The notes under the pieces are model-generated. The model was not told the DNA's origin and did no database searches. It saw only the letters and a list, made by a program, of their open reading frames with translations. Source: Staphylococcus schweitzeri (GTDB lineage Bacteria; Bacillota; Bacilli; Staphylococcales; Staphylococcaceae). From it: a DNA stretch of 64,000 bases. A program made the position numbers and the translations under genes. This document shows positions 10,679 to 24,098 of the stretch, piece after piece; the stretch's first letter is position 1, and every line of letters starts with the position of its first letter. The stretch lies in the NCBI RefSeq assembly GCF_002902405.1, contig NZ_PPQS01000047.1:22375-86374 (forward strand), written 5' to 3'.

Positions 10679-11489
10679 CTAATCCTTCTTTCTTTAAATA
10701 TGCAAAATGATTAACTGGTCCTCTTCCTCTACCTATTTCAGGTGTGTATTGAATACTCAATGAAATAAACTTTTTAGCTTTATGTACTGCTTCTATTAAT
10801 GTTCTACCTTTAGCAAGTTCTGCTGTTATAACTGCTGAAAAAGTACATCCAGTTCCATGAGTATGCTTTGTTTCAAATCTTTCACTTTCAAATGTTTCAA
10901 CGCCATCTTTAGTAAATAAATAATCCTTTGAAATATTAATATCATCTGAATGACCACCTTTAATTACAACACCCTTACTGCCTATGTCATTAATGAAGAT
11001 GCGTCCAGCTTGTAAAATCTTTTCTTCGCTATCAATTGCAAGTCCTGTTATTTCCTCTGCTTCTGGTAAATTTGGAGTCACTACATCAGCTAATGGCAAT
11101 AACGTATGTTGTAAATTTCGTTTAGTTGCATCATCCATTAAAGCGTCGCCACTTTTAGCTAACATCACTGGATCAATTACATAAGGAATAGTGGGCTCTT
11201 GCAATAAATAATGACGAATTGTATCCATCGTGTCAGCTGTAGCGATCATTCCAGTTTTAATTGCGTGAGGTAATGTATCACTAAATACACTATCTAGTTG
11301 CTCATCTACCCACTGACTTTCTAAGTTATGCATATGTTGAACTCCCATCGTATTTTGAGCAACAATGCTAGTAACAACTCCCATGCCATATACACCACAC
11401 GAATGAAATGATTTTAAGTCTGCCATAACACCAGCACCACCTGTTGGATCTGTTCCAGCAATGGTTAATGCAATTTTAGGTCTATTCAT
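10659..11489 (-). CDS. thiD: HMP/HMP-phosphate kinase ThiD
   Basis: ThiD phosphorylates hydroxymethylpyrimidine twice to HMP-pyrophosphate. The 276-aa ribokinase-fold protein has the N-terminal [16 protein letters not shown] motif, [12 protein letters not shown] in the middle and the C-terminal [10 protein letters not shown] anion hole. The start overlaps the tenA stop by four bases (ATGA), typical of coupled translation. It operates between TenA, which releases the pyrimidine, and ThiE. Confidence 0.95.
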   Translation of the reverse strand: MNRPKIALTIAGTDPTGGAGVMADLKSFHSCGVYGMGVVTSIVAQNTMGVQHMHNLESQWVDEQLDSVFSDTLPHAIKTGMIATADTMDTIRHYLLQEPTIPYVIDPVMLAKSGDALMDDATKRNLQHTLLPLADVVTPNLPEAEEITGLAIDSEEKILQAGRIFINDIGSKGVVIKGGHSDDINISKDYLFTKDGVETFESERFETKHTHGTGCTFSAVITAELAKGRTLIEAVHKAKKFISLSIQYTPEIGRGRGPVNHFAYLKKEGLDDEISK

Positions 11490-12172
11490 TGACTATCTCC
11501 TCCAAATTCCCATTTTTCTATTGTCTTAGCCATATTGAAAAATCGACGTTCATGAATACAACTTTCTAAAAATACATGTTTCACTTGTTTAAGTTCTTCG
11601 GCAGACATTGATTCTGCTAACTTATTCATCAATGCTTCAAAAATATTGATAACATCATCCATTTCAGTACTATAAAAATCAAACCATTTTGCTGTATCTT
11701 TCTCTCTATTTAAAGAGATATCATTTTGAGCACGCTTAGCTAATTCTGCATATATATATGGACACGGAGCCATTGCGGCAATTGTATAAATAGCATTTTC
11801 ACGACTAAACGCTTGGAAATACATGTGCTTAATGTAATGGTCTCCACTTGGTGGCCAAACTTTAGTTTTAATAATTTCTTCATAAGGTTCACCAATAATT
11901 TGTGCTAATATATCATGCGCTAACACTTCACCTTCTACCATAAAATCAATTTGTTCTACTAAAAATTTCACATCATTCATATTATTCATTTTTGGAATTA
12001 ACAATGCATATAAATTTGTGAATTCTTTTAAATACGCAGCGTCAGCTTTTAAATAATGGCGTAATGCGTCAGCTTCTATATCTCCAGATAACATCTTTTG
12101 AATAAAATCATCCTCATAAATATCGTTAATGATTGGCTTTGCTGCTAGGTACAATTCTTGTGAAAACTCCAT
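11486..12172 (-). CDS. tenA: Aminopyrimidine aminohydrolase TenA (thiaminase II)
   Basis: TenA hydrolyses aminopyrimidines from degraded thiamine to HMP, so the operon salvages thiamine from breakdown products. The 228-aa all-helical protein has the family's C-terminal block with Cys in [12 protein letters not shown] and acidic residues near [13 protein letters not shown]. It is the first gene after the TPP riboswitch; GGGAGG lies eleven bases before the ATG. The gene order tenA-thiD-thiM-thiE matches S. aureus. Confidence 0.95.
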   Translation of the reverse strand: MEFSQELYLAAKPIINDIYEDDFIQKMLSGDIEADALRHYLKADAAYLKEFTNLYALLIPKMNNMNDVKFLVEQIDFMVEGEVLAHDILAQIIGEPYEEIIKTKVWPPSGDHYIKHMYFQAFSRENAIYTIAAMAPCPYIYAELAKRAQNDISLNREKDTAKWFDFYSTEMDDVINIFEALMNKLAESMSAEELKQVKHVFLESCIHERRFFNMAKTIEKWEFGGDSQ

Positions 12173-12193
12173 TGTAAAAAATCCTCCCTAAAT

Positions 12194-12228
12194 AAAAAAA
12201 CTACTTCCAACTCCATGAAAGTAGTTTG
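12194..12228 (-). terminator. Riboswitch-controlled terminator before tenA
   Basis: In the transcript AAACTACTTTC (12227-12217) pairs with GGAAGTAGTTT (12208-12198) and a T-run follows at once, just before the tenA ribosome site. The 5' arm of this stem can instead pair with the 3' strand of aptamer stem P1 (see the riboswitch), so termination would depend on TPP. Confidence 0.85.
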
Positions 12229-12263
12229 ATAACAATGCAACTAGATCAGCTACACATAACCAA

Positions 12264-12358
12264 TGACTACTTTCCTACGTTGGTACTAACCAAATCAGGT
12301 CATAAGGGTCTGAATCTTCATCTCAGCCAATTTATTAGGCGCCCCTAGTAGTTCGTTA
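12264..12358 (-). promoter_or_regulatory. TPP riboswitch (THI element)
   Basis: Read on the minus strand, the region has the conserved THI-box parts in order: GGGGCGCC, CTGAGATGA, ACCC, TGACCTGATTTGG, and TACCAACGTAGGAAAGTAG. Stem P1 is closed by ACTACT at the 5' end and AGTAGT at the 3' end. The AGTAGT strand is also complementary to the 5' arm of the following terminator. Without TPP it can form an antiterminator; with TPP it is held in P1 and the terminator forms. The unit therefore switches off tenA-thiD-thiM-thiE when TPP is plentiful. Confidence 0.95.
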
Positions 12359-12376
12359 ATATTCAATTCCAAATTC

Positions 12377-12405
12377 ATCTTAGCAAACGTTTTCAACATT
12401 TTCAA
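12377..12405 (-). promoter_or_regulatory. thi operon promoter with a cre-like spacer
   Basis: TTGAAA (12405-12400) and TAAGAT (12382-12377) are 17 bases apart and lie about 20 bases upstream of the riboswitch. The spacer and -10 edge contain TGAAAACGTTTGCT (12395-12382), close to the CcpA cre consensus. Catabolite control of this operon is only an inference. Confidence 0.65.
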
Positions 12406-12464
12406 TCATAGTTGTATAGCTTTAATATTACCTTTTAAAAATTAATTTCTCTATTACTTAAAAA

Positions 12465-12510
12465 ATGACCGAAAATATTCGTAAGTCATTCCAAATATTT
12501 TCGGCCTTAA
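12465..12510 (-). terminator. Intrinsic terminator of sceD
   Basis: GGCCGAAAATATT pairs with AATATTTTCGGTC across a short loop, followed on the minus strand by ATTTTTTAAG. It lies about 45 bases after the sceD stop. Confidence 0.85.
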
Positions 12511-12551
12511 TTGTATTGTATAAATCTATTTATTCACTATATACGTGAAAC

Positions 12552-13247
12552 TTAAGCAGTTACCCAATGACCAGCGCCACCAGTGTTATATAATTTTACT
12601 GCTGCAGCATCTTGGACACTTTCTGGTGCATTTGCTGGTGATACACCTTTATATTTAGCTGGTGCTACTGAATCCCAAGTTGATTGTAAGAATTGATATT
12701 TACCTGCTGCACCTGATGATGGATTAACAGCATGAATATTACCACCTGATTCACGTTGTGCAATTTGTTTTAGATGATCATTCACATTAACTGAAGATCC
12801 TTCAGAGGCTTTTGATTCTGTTGGTGTTGCAGTCACTTGTGAATTATTTGATGTTGCTGCTTGTGGCTGTTGTGTTTGAGCATTTTGTGGTGCTGCCACT
12901 TCTTGTGATTGTGTTTGATTAGCTTGCGTAGTTGAAGGCGCTACACTATTTGTTGTTGGTGCTTGCGCACTTAGTGTTGCTTCATTAGCACCTGTTGCAT
13001 GATAATTCCAAGCGAAATGTGTACCATCTGATTCAAAATGATACGTAAACCCTTCATAGTCAAAAGTATAATTATAAGCGCCTGCTTCAATTGGTTTTTG
13101 ATTTAATGTTTGATCGTTTGATTGCGCCATTTGCGCTAATGATGCTTTATTTAAATCCGCTTCACTTGCATGGGCTTCATGACCTGCATTTCCTGCTACG
13201 ATTCCTAAACCTACTGCTAAAGATGATGCGAGTAATGTTTTCTTCAT
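12552..13247 (-). CDS. sceD: Lytic transglycosylase SceD
   Basis: SceD is a secreted autolysin that cleaves the glycan strands of peptidoglycan and helps daughter cells separate. The 231-aa protein has a signal peptide cleaved after AHA (residue 27), an N-terminal domain (about 55-85), a long Gln/Thr/Ala-rich linker (about 90-150), and a C-terminal transglycosylase domain with the catalytic Glu166 in QRESGGN. The overall layout matches IsaA and SceD of S. aureus; length and position fit SceD. Upstream is a perfect WalR box, in line with the known control of sceD by WalKR. Confidence 0.95.
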   Translation of the reverse strand: MKKTLLASSLAVGLGIVAGNAGHEAHASEADLNKASLAQMAQSNDQTLNQKPIEAGAYNYTFDYEGFTYHFESDGTHFAWNYHATGANEATLSAQAPTTNSVAPSTTQANQTQSQEVAAPQNAQTQQPQAATSNNSQVTATPTESKASEGSSVNVNDHLKQIAQRESGGNIHAVNPSSGAAGKYQFLQSTWDSVAPAKYKGVSPANAPESVQDAAAVKLYNTGGAGHWVTA

Positions 13248-13359
13248 AATCTTAAAATCCTCCTACAAGTAATTTGTTTCTTTAAAAGTTTTACAGCAAT
13301 TACTGTAACATCTGTGGAATCATTGCAGGTTACAACAAAATAAAAAATTACTTGTGTTT

Positions 13360-13376
13360 TTTACATAGACTTTACA
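13360..13376 (-). promoter_or_regulatory. WalR binding site upstream of sceD
   Basis: The minus strand reads TGTAAAGTCTATGTAAA: two TGTAAA half-sites with exactly five bases between them. This is a perfect match to the WalR consensus TGTWAH-N5-TGTWAH. It lies 113 bases upstream of the sceD start, a plausible distance for activation. Confidence 0.8.
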
Positions 13377-13511
13377 TAGCTTTAGTCTATAATATTCAAA
13401 TTTATACCCTGTGAAAATCGCCATGACAATAACGAATGTTTTTCATTTGCATTTTTATATGTAATCGTTTTGCAATCTAACTATACTTAGGTACAGAAAA
13501 TTTACACAAAA

Positions 13512-13552
13512 TGACGACCTACACAACAGTTGCAATAGTCATGTAGGTCATC
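13512..13552 (-). terminator. Hairpin after ssb
   Basis: GACCTACA (13516-13523) and TGTAGGTC (13542-13549) form an 8-bp stem with an 18-base loop. The minus strand then reads GTCATTTTG, a short T-run, so this is a modest terminator candidate for ssb. Confidence 0.45.
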
Positions 13553-13639
13553 TAGTAAGTGAGTATATTTCAAGTTAATATGATCTATAAAAAATAGGAT
13601 GGATTAAATGTATATTAAGGATGTTTAGGTTAATTGGAT

Positions 13640-14035
13640 TTAAATTTCTAATAAGTCAGGATTATCTAAGTTATGAGAGTCAATATCTAAAATATTATCT
13701 GAGAGAATTTCATTATTCAGGGATTTAGGGGACATGAACTTTATAGTTTCAACATATAATTCTGTAACAAAGTGGGTTTGACCGTCTTTATCATATTTTC
13801 TTGATCTCATTTGACCTGTAATACCAACTAGCGTACCTTGATTAGTGTATTTATCAATGTTAGACGCTAACTTGCCAAATGCTTTGCAAAAAATATAATC
13901 ACAGACGATTTCTCCATTTTCATCTTTATAATTTCGTTGTGTTGCAACGCAAAACGTAGCAACCTTTCTTTCCTCCTTTTCAAAGATTTGTACATCTTTC
14001 GTTAGTCTTCCAACAATTACGATTTTGTTTAGCAT
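13640..14035 (-). CDS. ssb: Single-stranded DNA-binding protein (SsbB-like)
   Basis: This 131-aa OB-fold protein begins MLNKIVIVGRLTKD and has the SSB block FCVATQRNY...DYIFCKAFGKLA at about 28-56. It binds single-stranded DNA. It is shorter than the replicative SSB and lacks the acidic DDIPF tip that recruits partner proteins; the C-terminus instead reads NPDLLEI. Next to ywpF and fabZ, it sits like B. subtilis ywpH/ssbB, whose product works in DNA uptake. A role in competence is therefore possible but inferred. A second, full-length SSB would be expected elsewhere. Confidence 0.88.
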   Translation of the reverse strand: MLNKIVIVGRLTKDVQIFEKEERKVATFCVATQRNYKDENGEIVCDYIFCKAFGKLASNIDKYTNQGTLVGITGQMRSRKYDKDGQTHFVTELYVETIKFMSPKSLNNEILSDNILDIDSHNLDNPDLLEI

Positions 14036-14228
14036 AAAGTGTGTGATTCACCTCCTATGCTTATATCTTAATAATTCATTTAAAGATGGTCAAAATCACA
14101 AATTTTATATTATTTATAGCTATCACATCTTATTATTTGTTATATTTAAAGAAATTAGTAATAAATAATGTTTAAAACACCTGAAAACTTCAAAAATCAT
14201 ATATATAAATCAAATGGGATGTGGAAAT

Positions 14229-14669
14229 ATGAAAACTTTTAAAGCAGTAAGGTTCCAAATTGTAAATGAACATGGCAGAATTATCGAATATGAGTTAGAA
14301 GATGGCGTAATAATTAATAAAGAAGAAAGTGGTACAGGTTGGTTACTTGAAATTGTCATTTCAAATGAACATTATGAAACTTTTAAAGAATATCAAGACA
14401 ATGAACAGTTACTTGATATACGTGTTGTTATTACGCGTCCAGCTAATGACCCAGCATTATTTGAGTCCACTATTAAGAGCATTAAAAATTTCAAAACGAC
14501 GATGTCTATTGTATTTGAATGTCATATTTATACTTTAAGACAACAATATGCTGAAAGTTTATTAGAACAACTTATCGATGACGGCTTATCTGGTGATGAA
14601 TTAAAAAAATCATTTAATAGAATGATGCAATCTAAACCGAAGTTAAAAGATGAAAAATTAGAAGAATAA
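14229..14669 (+). CDS. ywpF: YwpF-family protein
   Basis: A 146-aa protein beginning MKTFKAVRFQIVNEHG, matching the YwpF family of Firmicutes, whose function is unknown. No signal peptide or membrane segment is visible. It is rich in charged residues and ends in an acidic, basic-mixed tail. The frame is open to 14214, but the ATG at 14229 is preferred from the family start; the ribosome site (GGGATGTGG) is weak. It is convergent with fabZ and shares a bidirectional terminator. Confidence 0.8.
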   Translation: MKTFKAVRFQIVNEHGRIIEYELEDGVIINKEESGTGWLLEIVISNEHYETFKEYQDNEQLLDIRVVITRPANDPALFESTIKSIKNFKTTMSIVFECHIYTLRQQYAESLLEQLIDDGLSGDELKKSFNRMMQSKPKLKDEKLEE

Positions 14670-14672
14670 AGA

Positions 14673-14722
14673 AAAAACATTCAAAGACAATGAGATTTCA
14701 TTAAACCTTTGAATGTTTTTTA
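14673..14722. terminator. Bidirectional terminator between ywpF and fabZ
   Basis: AAAAAACATTCAAAG pairs with CTTTGAATGTTTTTT. Each strand has a T-run on its 3' side, so one hairpin can end both convergent transcripts. Confidence 0.85.
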
Positions 14723-14726
14723 GTTT

Positions 14727-15167
14727 TTATTTCACGTCTTGAATTGCAAACGTTAATTCGCAACTACAAGCAAGTTGTCCCTCAACAGTAGCCTTTGCAC
14801 TACCTTTGCCAATTGGACCTTTAATTTTTGTGATTTCCACTTCAAGTGTCAATGTATCTCCAGGTACAACTTGACGTTTAAATCGACATTTATCTATACC
14901 AGCAAACAATGCTATTTTCCCTTTATTTTCTTCACTGTTTAAAATTGCTACCGCACCAGTTTGTGCTAATGCTTCAGTTATCAAAACACCAGGCATTACT
15001 GCATACTCTGGAAAATGTCCTTGGAAAAATGGTTCATTGCCAGACACTTGTTTAATTGCTACACAACGGCGACCTTCTTCATATTCAACAACTTTATCAA
15101 TTAATAAAAATGGTTGTCTGTGAGGTATAATTTGTTTAATTTGGTTATAATCAAAAATTGTTTCCAT
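14727..15167 (-). CDS. fabZ: (3R)-hydroxyacyl-ACP dehydratase FabZ
   Basis: FabZ dehydrates hydroxyacyl-ACP in fatty acid elongation. The 146-aa hot-dog protein has the catalytic motif [21 protein letters not shown] split over His51 and Glu65, both present. Length is normal. It follows murA by 33 bases, and the murA-fabZ linkage is shared with S. aureus and B. subtilis (ywpB). Confidence 0.96.
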   Translation of the reverse strand: METIFDYNQIKQIIPHRQPFLLIDKVVEYEEGRRCVAIKQVSGNEPFFQGHFPEYAVMPGVLITEALAQTGAVAILNSEENKGKIALFAGIDKCRFKRQVVPGDTLTLEVEITKIKGPIGKGSAKATVEGQLACSCELTFAIQDVK

Positions 15168-15200
15168 GGTTGAGCTCCTCCATTATATTAATTCTCTGTA

Positions 15201-16466
15201 TTAATCATTAATACGTTCAATATCTGCACCTAATTGCTTCAATTTACCATGCAAGTCAACATAGCCTCTATCTAGATGTTTTAATTCCGTAACACTTGTT
15301 TTACCATCAGCCACTAATCCAGCTAAAATTAATGCTGCTGCTGCTCTTAAATCAGTAGCTTTAACTTGTGCACCTTGTAATTTACTCTTACCTTCAAGTT
15401 TAGCGCTACGACCTTCAACGTTGATATTCGCATTCATTCGTTTAAACTCTGCAACATGCATAAATCTATTTTCAAATACAGTTTCAGTAACTACTTTATG
15501 ACCATTTGCTGTTAATAATAACGCCATCATCTGTGACTGCATATCAGTAGGGAATCCTGGGTGTGGTAATGTCTTAATGTCAACTGGTTCTAAATCGCCT
15601 TCTGCACGCACTCGAATACCATCTTCTTGATAATCAAGTTCAACGCCCATTTCTTCTAATTTATAAACTAAACTAGCCATATGTTCCTTTATTGCACCAC
15701 GTACAAAAATATCACCACGAGTAATTGCACCAGCGATAAGAAGCGTCCCTGCTTCAATTCTATCTGGAATGATAGCATGTTCAACACCGTGTAATGATTC
15801 AACTCCGTTAATTGTTATCGTATCAGTTCCAGCGCCAGTAATTCTACCGCCCATTTCGTTGATATAATTTGCTAAATCTACTATTTCAGGCTCTTTAGCT
15901 GCATTTTCAATTAAAGTTTTCCCTTTAGCTAATGACGCCGCCATAATAATATTTTGTGTTGCTCCTACACTTGGAAAATCTAAATGAATTGATGTACCTT
16001 TTAATCCATCTTTAGCATTCGCATAAATATTACCATTTTCAAGATGGATTTCTGCACCTAATGCTTCAAAACCTTTAATGTGTTGTTCAATTGGTCTACT
16101 TCCAATCGCACACCCACCTGGTAATGCAACGATGGCATGACCTAATCTAGCTAATAAAGGTCCCATAACTAAAATACTTGCACGCATTTTACTAACATAT
16201 TCATATGGTGCCTCTTCATTTAAGGTTTTTGTTGCATCAACGATAACAGCGTTCTCGTCTTTTTTGTATGTTACGTCTGCATTTAACGTTGTTAATACAT
16301 TATTAATTGTTTCTACATCACTTAAGGCTGGAACATTAACAAGTTTACTAGGTTTGTCAGAAGCTAATAATGATGCAGTCAATATTGGTAATACTGCATT
16401 TTTTGCACCTTCAACTTTAACCTCGCCTGTTAATCTATTTCCACCCTTGATTACTATTTTATCCAT
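15201..16466 (-). CDS. murA: UDP-GlcNAc enolpyruvyl transferase MurA (first copy)
   Basis: MurA transfers enolpyruvate from PEP to UDP-GlcNAc, the first committed step of peptidoglycan synthesis, and is the target of fosfomycin. The 421-aa inside-out alpha/beta barrel has Lys22-Asn23 in [10 protein letters not shown] and the catalytic Cys119 in [14 protein letters not shown] second copy, murZ, lies at 36259-37518; low-GC Gram-positives usually keep both. This copy sits between the ATP synthase operon and fabZ, as murA does in S. aureus. Confidence 0.96.
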   Translation of the reverse strand: MDKIVIKGGNRLTGEVKVEGAKNAVLPILTASLLASDKPSKLVNVPALSDVETINNVLTTLNADVTYKKDENAVIVDATKTLNEEAPYEYVSKMRASILVMGPLLARLGHAIVALPGGCAIGSRPIEQHIKGFEALGAEIHLENGNIYANAKDGLKGTSIHLDFPSVGATQNIIMAASLAKGKTLIENAAKEPEIVDLANYINEMGGRITGAGTDTITINGVESLHGVEHAIIPDRIEAGTLLIAGAITRGDIFVRGAIKEHMASLVYKLEEMGVELDYQEDGIRVRAEGDLEPVDIKTLPHPGFPTDMQSQMMALLLTANGHKVVTETVFENRFMHVAEFKRMNANINVEGRSAKLEGKSKLQGAQVKATDLRAAAALILAGLVADGKTSVTELKHLDRGYVDLHGKLKQLGADIERIND

Positions 16467-16577
16467 CGTAAATCCTCCACTAAGAACTCCTATTACTTTT
16501 ACATTTCCCTATTTTAAAATTATTTTTAATCATTATTTAATTATATCTAGTTTTGATTACAAATAACAGAGCTAGTC

Positions 16578-16811
16578 TTATTTTATTAAATATTTTACCT
16601 GCGTCGAGTATTGTAACAAATCTACAATAAAATTGCTTACTGCAGTACCTAATAAAATAGCGACAAATATCAAGCAAACTTGAAGTTGTGCTGAATACCC
16701 TTTTTTGAAAAATTGATCTAATCTAATTGATTGCAATGCCCAATAGGCAATGCAAATACATACTACATGTAACACTAAATGGATAATTGCATATTGTCCG
16801 ATATAATCCAT
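16578..16811 (-). CDS. DUF1146 small membrane protein
   Basis: A 77-aa protein with two transmembrane segments (about 8-28 and 45-67) joined by a basic loop with DQFFKKGY. It matches the DUF1146 (YwzB) family that often sits beside the ATP synthase operon and murA in Firmicutes. The function is unknown. It is transcribed towards murA, 111 bases upstream of it. Confidence 0.8.
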   Translation of the reverse strand: MDYIGQYAIIHLVLHVVCICIAYWALQSIRLDQFFKKGYSAQLQVCLIFVAILLGTAVSNFIVDLLQYSTQVKYLIK

Positions 16812-16990
16812 TTTATCACCTCATAAGATTACTGTATTACATTGTACATGAAATGATTAAATAATGATACAAAGTTTATTACCCGTTTTTAATAAAGATT
16901 ATGCTTATTTACGATATAATTCTTTTTACATAAAAATCATAGTCCCGATGTTTTCAAACAAATTAAATAAAATGTATTTGATTGTATTTA

Positions 16991-17032
16991 AAAAAGGGTC
17001 GAAGATATGTAATCACACCTTCGACCCTTTAT
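16991..17032 (-). terminator. Intrinsic terminator of the ATP synthase operon
   Basis: AAAGGGTCGAAG pairs perfectly with CTTCGACCCTTT (16993-17004 with 17019-17030) across a 14-base loop, and minus-strand T's follow. It lies directly after the atpC stop. Confidence 0.95.
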
Positions 17033-17035
17033 TTT

Positions 17036-17440
17036 CTATTTTAATTCAGCCACACGCAAACGGTTATTTGCTCTCTCTAAAGCTCTTTCGGCTCTATGAA
17101 TATCAGTATTGTCGTCATCATTTTCCAAGTGAGACTTTGCTCTTGCTTTGGCTAATTTGGCTCTTTCAACATCAATTTCTCTTGCAGTTTCTGCAGTTTG
17201 AACAATGATTGAAACTTTATGCTTTCTAACTTCAACAAAGCCATCGCTTACAGCAATGTATTCAGTTCCATCGTGAAATTTCACTTTTACAAAGCCTGTT
17301 TTTAAAGCAGCTACAGTTGGAATATGTCCACTCATGACACCTATCTCACCCGCAGTTGTTTGCATAACTACGAGTTCAACATTATCACGATCGTAAACAG
17401 AACCATTAGGAGTGACAATATCTAGGTTTAATGTATTCAT
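17036..17440 (-). CDS. atpC: ATP synthase F1 epsilon subunit
   Basis: The epsilon subunit sits on the central stalk and limits wasteful ATP hydrolysis. The 134-aa protein has the N-terminal beta-sandwich (LDIVTPNGSVYDRDNVELVV, GVMSGHIPTV) and a C-terminal two-helix domain rich in Arg/Ala (RAKLAKARAKSHLE, HRAERALERANNRLRV). It is the last gene of the operon, 19 bases after atpD. Confidence 0.96.
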   Translation of the reverse strand: MNTLNLDIVTPNGSVYDRDNVELVVMQTTAGEIGVMSGHIPTVAALKTGFVKVKFHDGTEYIAVSDGFVEVRKHKVSIIVQTAETAREIDVERAKLAKARAKSHLENDDDNTDIHRAERALERANNRLRVAELK

Positions 17441-17459
17441 TATCCATTCCTCCTAATTG

Positions 17460-19772
<2,313 letters not shown>

Positions 19773-19790
19773 TTATACTAAACTTGTTTA

Positions 19791-21299
<1,509 letters not shown>

Positions 21300-21320
21300 C
21301 TATGTCACTCCTCTTTATTA

Positions 21321-21860
21321 TTAATTAGCTCTTCTAAATTTTCTTTGTAATTGGACAAGATCATTTCTAACACTACCATCTAGTACAGTTGTGCCTACTT
21401 TAACTCTAAATCCACCAATTAAATCTGGATTAATTTTAGTATCTACAATTACTTTAGATAACTTTGTTTGTTGAGTTACCAGTTTGACAATCTTATCTAA
21501 CTCTTCTTGACTCAATTCATATGTTGACTCAATTGTCGCAAAATCTTGGTTAAAGTATCTGTTATATAAACTCTGGAAAGCTTTAAAAACATCACCAATT
21601 AATGAGATATGTCTATTATCAGCTAACACATACATCATGTTCTTAATATATGGGTTAATTTCTGTAAATACATTACTAATTAGTTTACGACGTTGTTCCG
21701 CGGTTTGAGTAGGATTACTATCAACCATTTTTAATTGCTCAATTTTATCTTTTACTGCCTCGTTAATGACTGTTAATTCTTCATTAATAGTCTCCAAATT
21801 ATTTGTATCTAATGACACGTCAAATAATGCTTTAGCATACTTATTAGCTATTTTCACCAT
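21321..21860 (-). CDS. atpH: ATP synthase F1 delta subunit
   Basis: Delta joins the peripheral stalk (b dimer) to the top of F1. The 179-aa protein begins [16 protein letters not shown] and ends with the family block [26 protein letters not shown]. Its start codon overlaps the atpF stop by one base (TAATG), so the two are translationally coupled. Confidence 0.96.
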   Translation of the reverse strand: MVKIANKYAKALFDVSLDTNNLETINEELTVINEAVKDKIEQLKMVDSNPTQTAEQRRKLISNVFTEINPYIKNMMYVLADNRHISLIGDVFKAFQSLYNRYFNQDFATIESTYELSQEELDKIVKLVTQQTKLSKVIVDTKINPDLIGGFRVKVGTTVLDGSVRNDLVQLQRKFRRAN

Positions 21861-22381
21861 TATTTATCGCCTGCCTCTTTTAGATACTTGTCAACCAATG
21901 CTTTTTGGTCTTGTTCAGAAATTTCTTTTCTAAGTACTTTAGAAGCAATTAACACTGATAGTTCAGATACTTGATTATTAATATCAGCAATAGCACGTTC
22001 TTTTTGGCTATTGATTTCACTTTGAGCTGTTTCAATCATACCGTTTGCGCGTACGTTAGCTTCATGAATAATTTGTTCTTGCTGTTGTCGTGCTTGAACC
22101 TTAGCATCTTCTAAAATCTTTTGAACTTCTTCTTGTGTTTCTTTAAGTTTTTGTTTATTTTCTTCTTCAAGTTTTTGTGCATTTAACTTTGCTTGTTCTG
22201 CGTCATCGATATCTCTGTTTATATCTCTTTCACGTTTATCCATTACATCTTTTAATGGACCCCATGCGAACTTTTTAAGTAACGCAAGTAATACGATGAA
22301 AGTTAGGACCTGTACAATCACAGTCCCCCACTCAACGCCTCCAGCTGCACCAAGAACGAATAAGTTAGCTGTTTCAGTCAC
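21860..22381 (-). CDS. atpF: ATP synthase Fo b subunit
   Basis: Subunit b dimerises to form the peripheral stalk. The 173-aa protein has one N-terminal transmembrane segment (about 18-38) followed by a long charged helix rich in Glu, Lys and Gln (about 45-160). The start is a GTG at 22381. Just upstream a GAAAGGAG site is placed better for an ATG at 22389 that opens a three-codon frame (Met-Asn-Pro-stop), whose TGA overlaps the GTG. This may couple or tune translation of b. Confidence 0.95.
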   Translation of the reverse strand: MTETANLFVLGAAGGVEWGTVIVQVLTFIVLLALLKKFAWGPLKDVMDKRERDINRDIDDAEQAKLNAQKLEEENKQKLKETQEEVQKILEDAKVQARQQQEQIIHEANVRANGMIETAQSEINSQKERAIADINNQVSELSVLIASKVLRKEISEQDQKALVDKYLKEAGDK

Positions 22382-22578
22382 GGGTTCATGACACTCCTTT
22401 CATTAAAATAATCGCTAGTGTTATTTAGAAAAACGAATGAGGTTAGGACCTTCTAAATTCATGCGATAGGTATGCAATATTTCATATCTTTGCAATTCGA
22501 TCACTGCACATTGATACTACTTTATGTACATTAATGTTTATATCCTATCCGCTTTGTCCCGACCTCTTTATCTGTTAA

Positions 22579-22794
<216 letters not shown>

Positions 22795-22833
22795 TTAATT
22801 TCCTCCTGTGATTGTATATAATTATTGAAATTT

Positions 22834-23577
<744 letters not shown>

Positions 23578-23582
23578 TTAAT

Positions 23583-23936
23583 TTATTTGCTCACCTTTAG
23601 TAAAGGACGTATGATAACTACAACATATGAAATCATTAAACCAATAATGATACCGATTATACTTACATGCGATTTATTAAAGTACCAAATCATACAGGCG
23701 ATAATTGCAACTAAGTATCGCCACATATTCCCGGTCGAAATATGTATAGTGTCTGGTCTTTTAGACTTGGCTAGATAGCTCTCAAATACATATGTATTGA
23801 TTGCAGAACCAGTAACACCAATGATTAATCCTAAGATAAATGCATGGTGTATAAACAAGTACAATCCTGCCAATATTATTATTATATAAAAATAATATTG
23901 AATGAACTGTTTAAAAATGTTGTAGAAACGACTCAT
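23583..23936 (-). CDS. atpI: ATP synthase protein I
   Basis: A small membrane protein at the head of the operon, thought to help assemble the c ring; it is not part of the final enzyme. The 117-aa protein from the ATG at 23936 has four hydrophobic segments. The open frame runs 48 codons further upstream, but CGGAGG sits correctly only before the 23936 ATG, and the upstream part overlaps the operon promoter. Confidence 0.9.
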   Translation of the reverse strand: MSRFYNIFKQFIQYYFYIIIILAGLYLFIHHAFILGLIIGVTGSAINTYVFESYLAKSKRPDTIHISTGNMWRYLVAIIACMIWYFNKSHVSIIGIIIGLMISYVVVIIRPLLKVSK

Positions 23937-23996
23937 TTTATATGCCTCCGTGTGACTGATATCAATCATGAAAACCGTTCCACTCATACAAATTAA

Positions 23997-24025
23997 ATGA
24001 TAATATAGGCGATTTGTGGTGTCAA
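23997..24025 (-). promoter_or_regulatory. ATP synthase operon promoter
   Basis: A consensus -35 TTGACA (24025-24020) and a -10 TATCAT (24002-23997) are 17 bases apart, in the gap between mnaA and atpI, about 60 bases upstream of the atpI start. Confidence 0.7.
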
Positions 24026-24098
24026 TTCTATTCAAATTGTTGTAAAAAAATAAGCATAGCCAGACACAATTTAGACACAATTTGTCACAAATTCTCTT

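Larger units (their letters stand above)
13248..13639. other. sceD upstream region
   Basis: The region holds the WalR box at 13360-13376 and a hairpin at 13516-13549 (GACCTACA with TGTAGGTC), 91-124 bases after the ssb stop, that could end ssb transcription. No open frame is seen in it. Confidence 0.55.

Noticed and set aside
16864-17208. Plus-strand open frame of 114 codons over the end of atpC
   Set aside because: It runs antisense to atpC and through the operon terminator hairpin, with no ribosome site.
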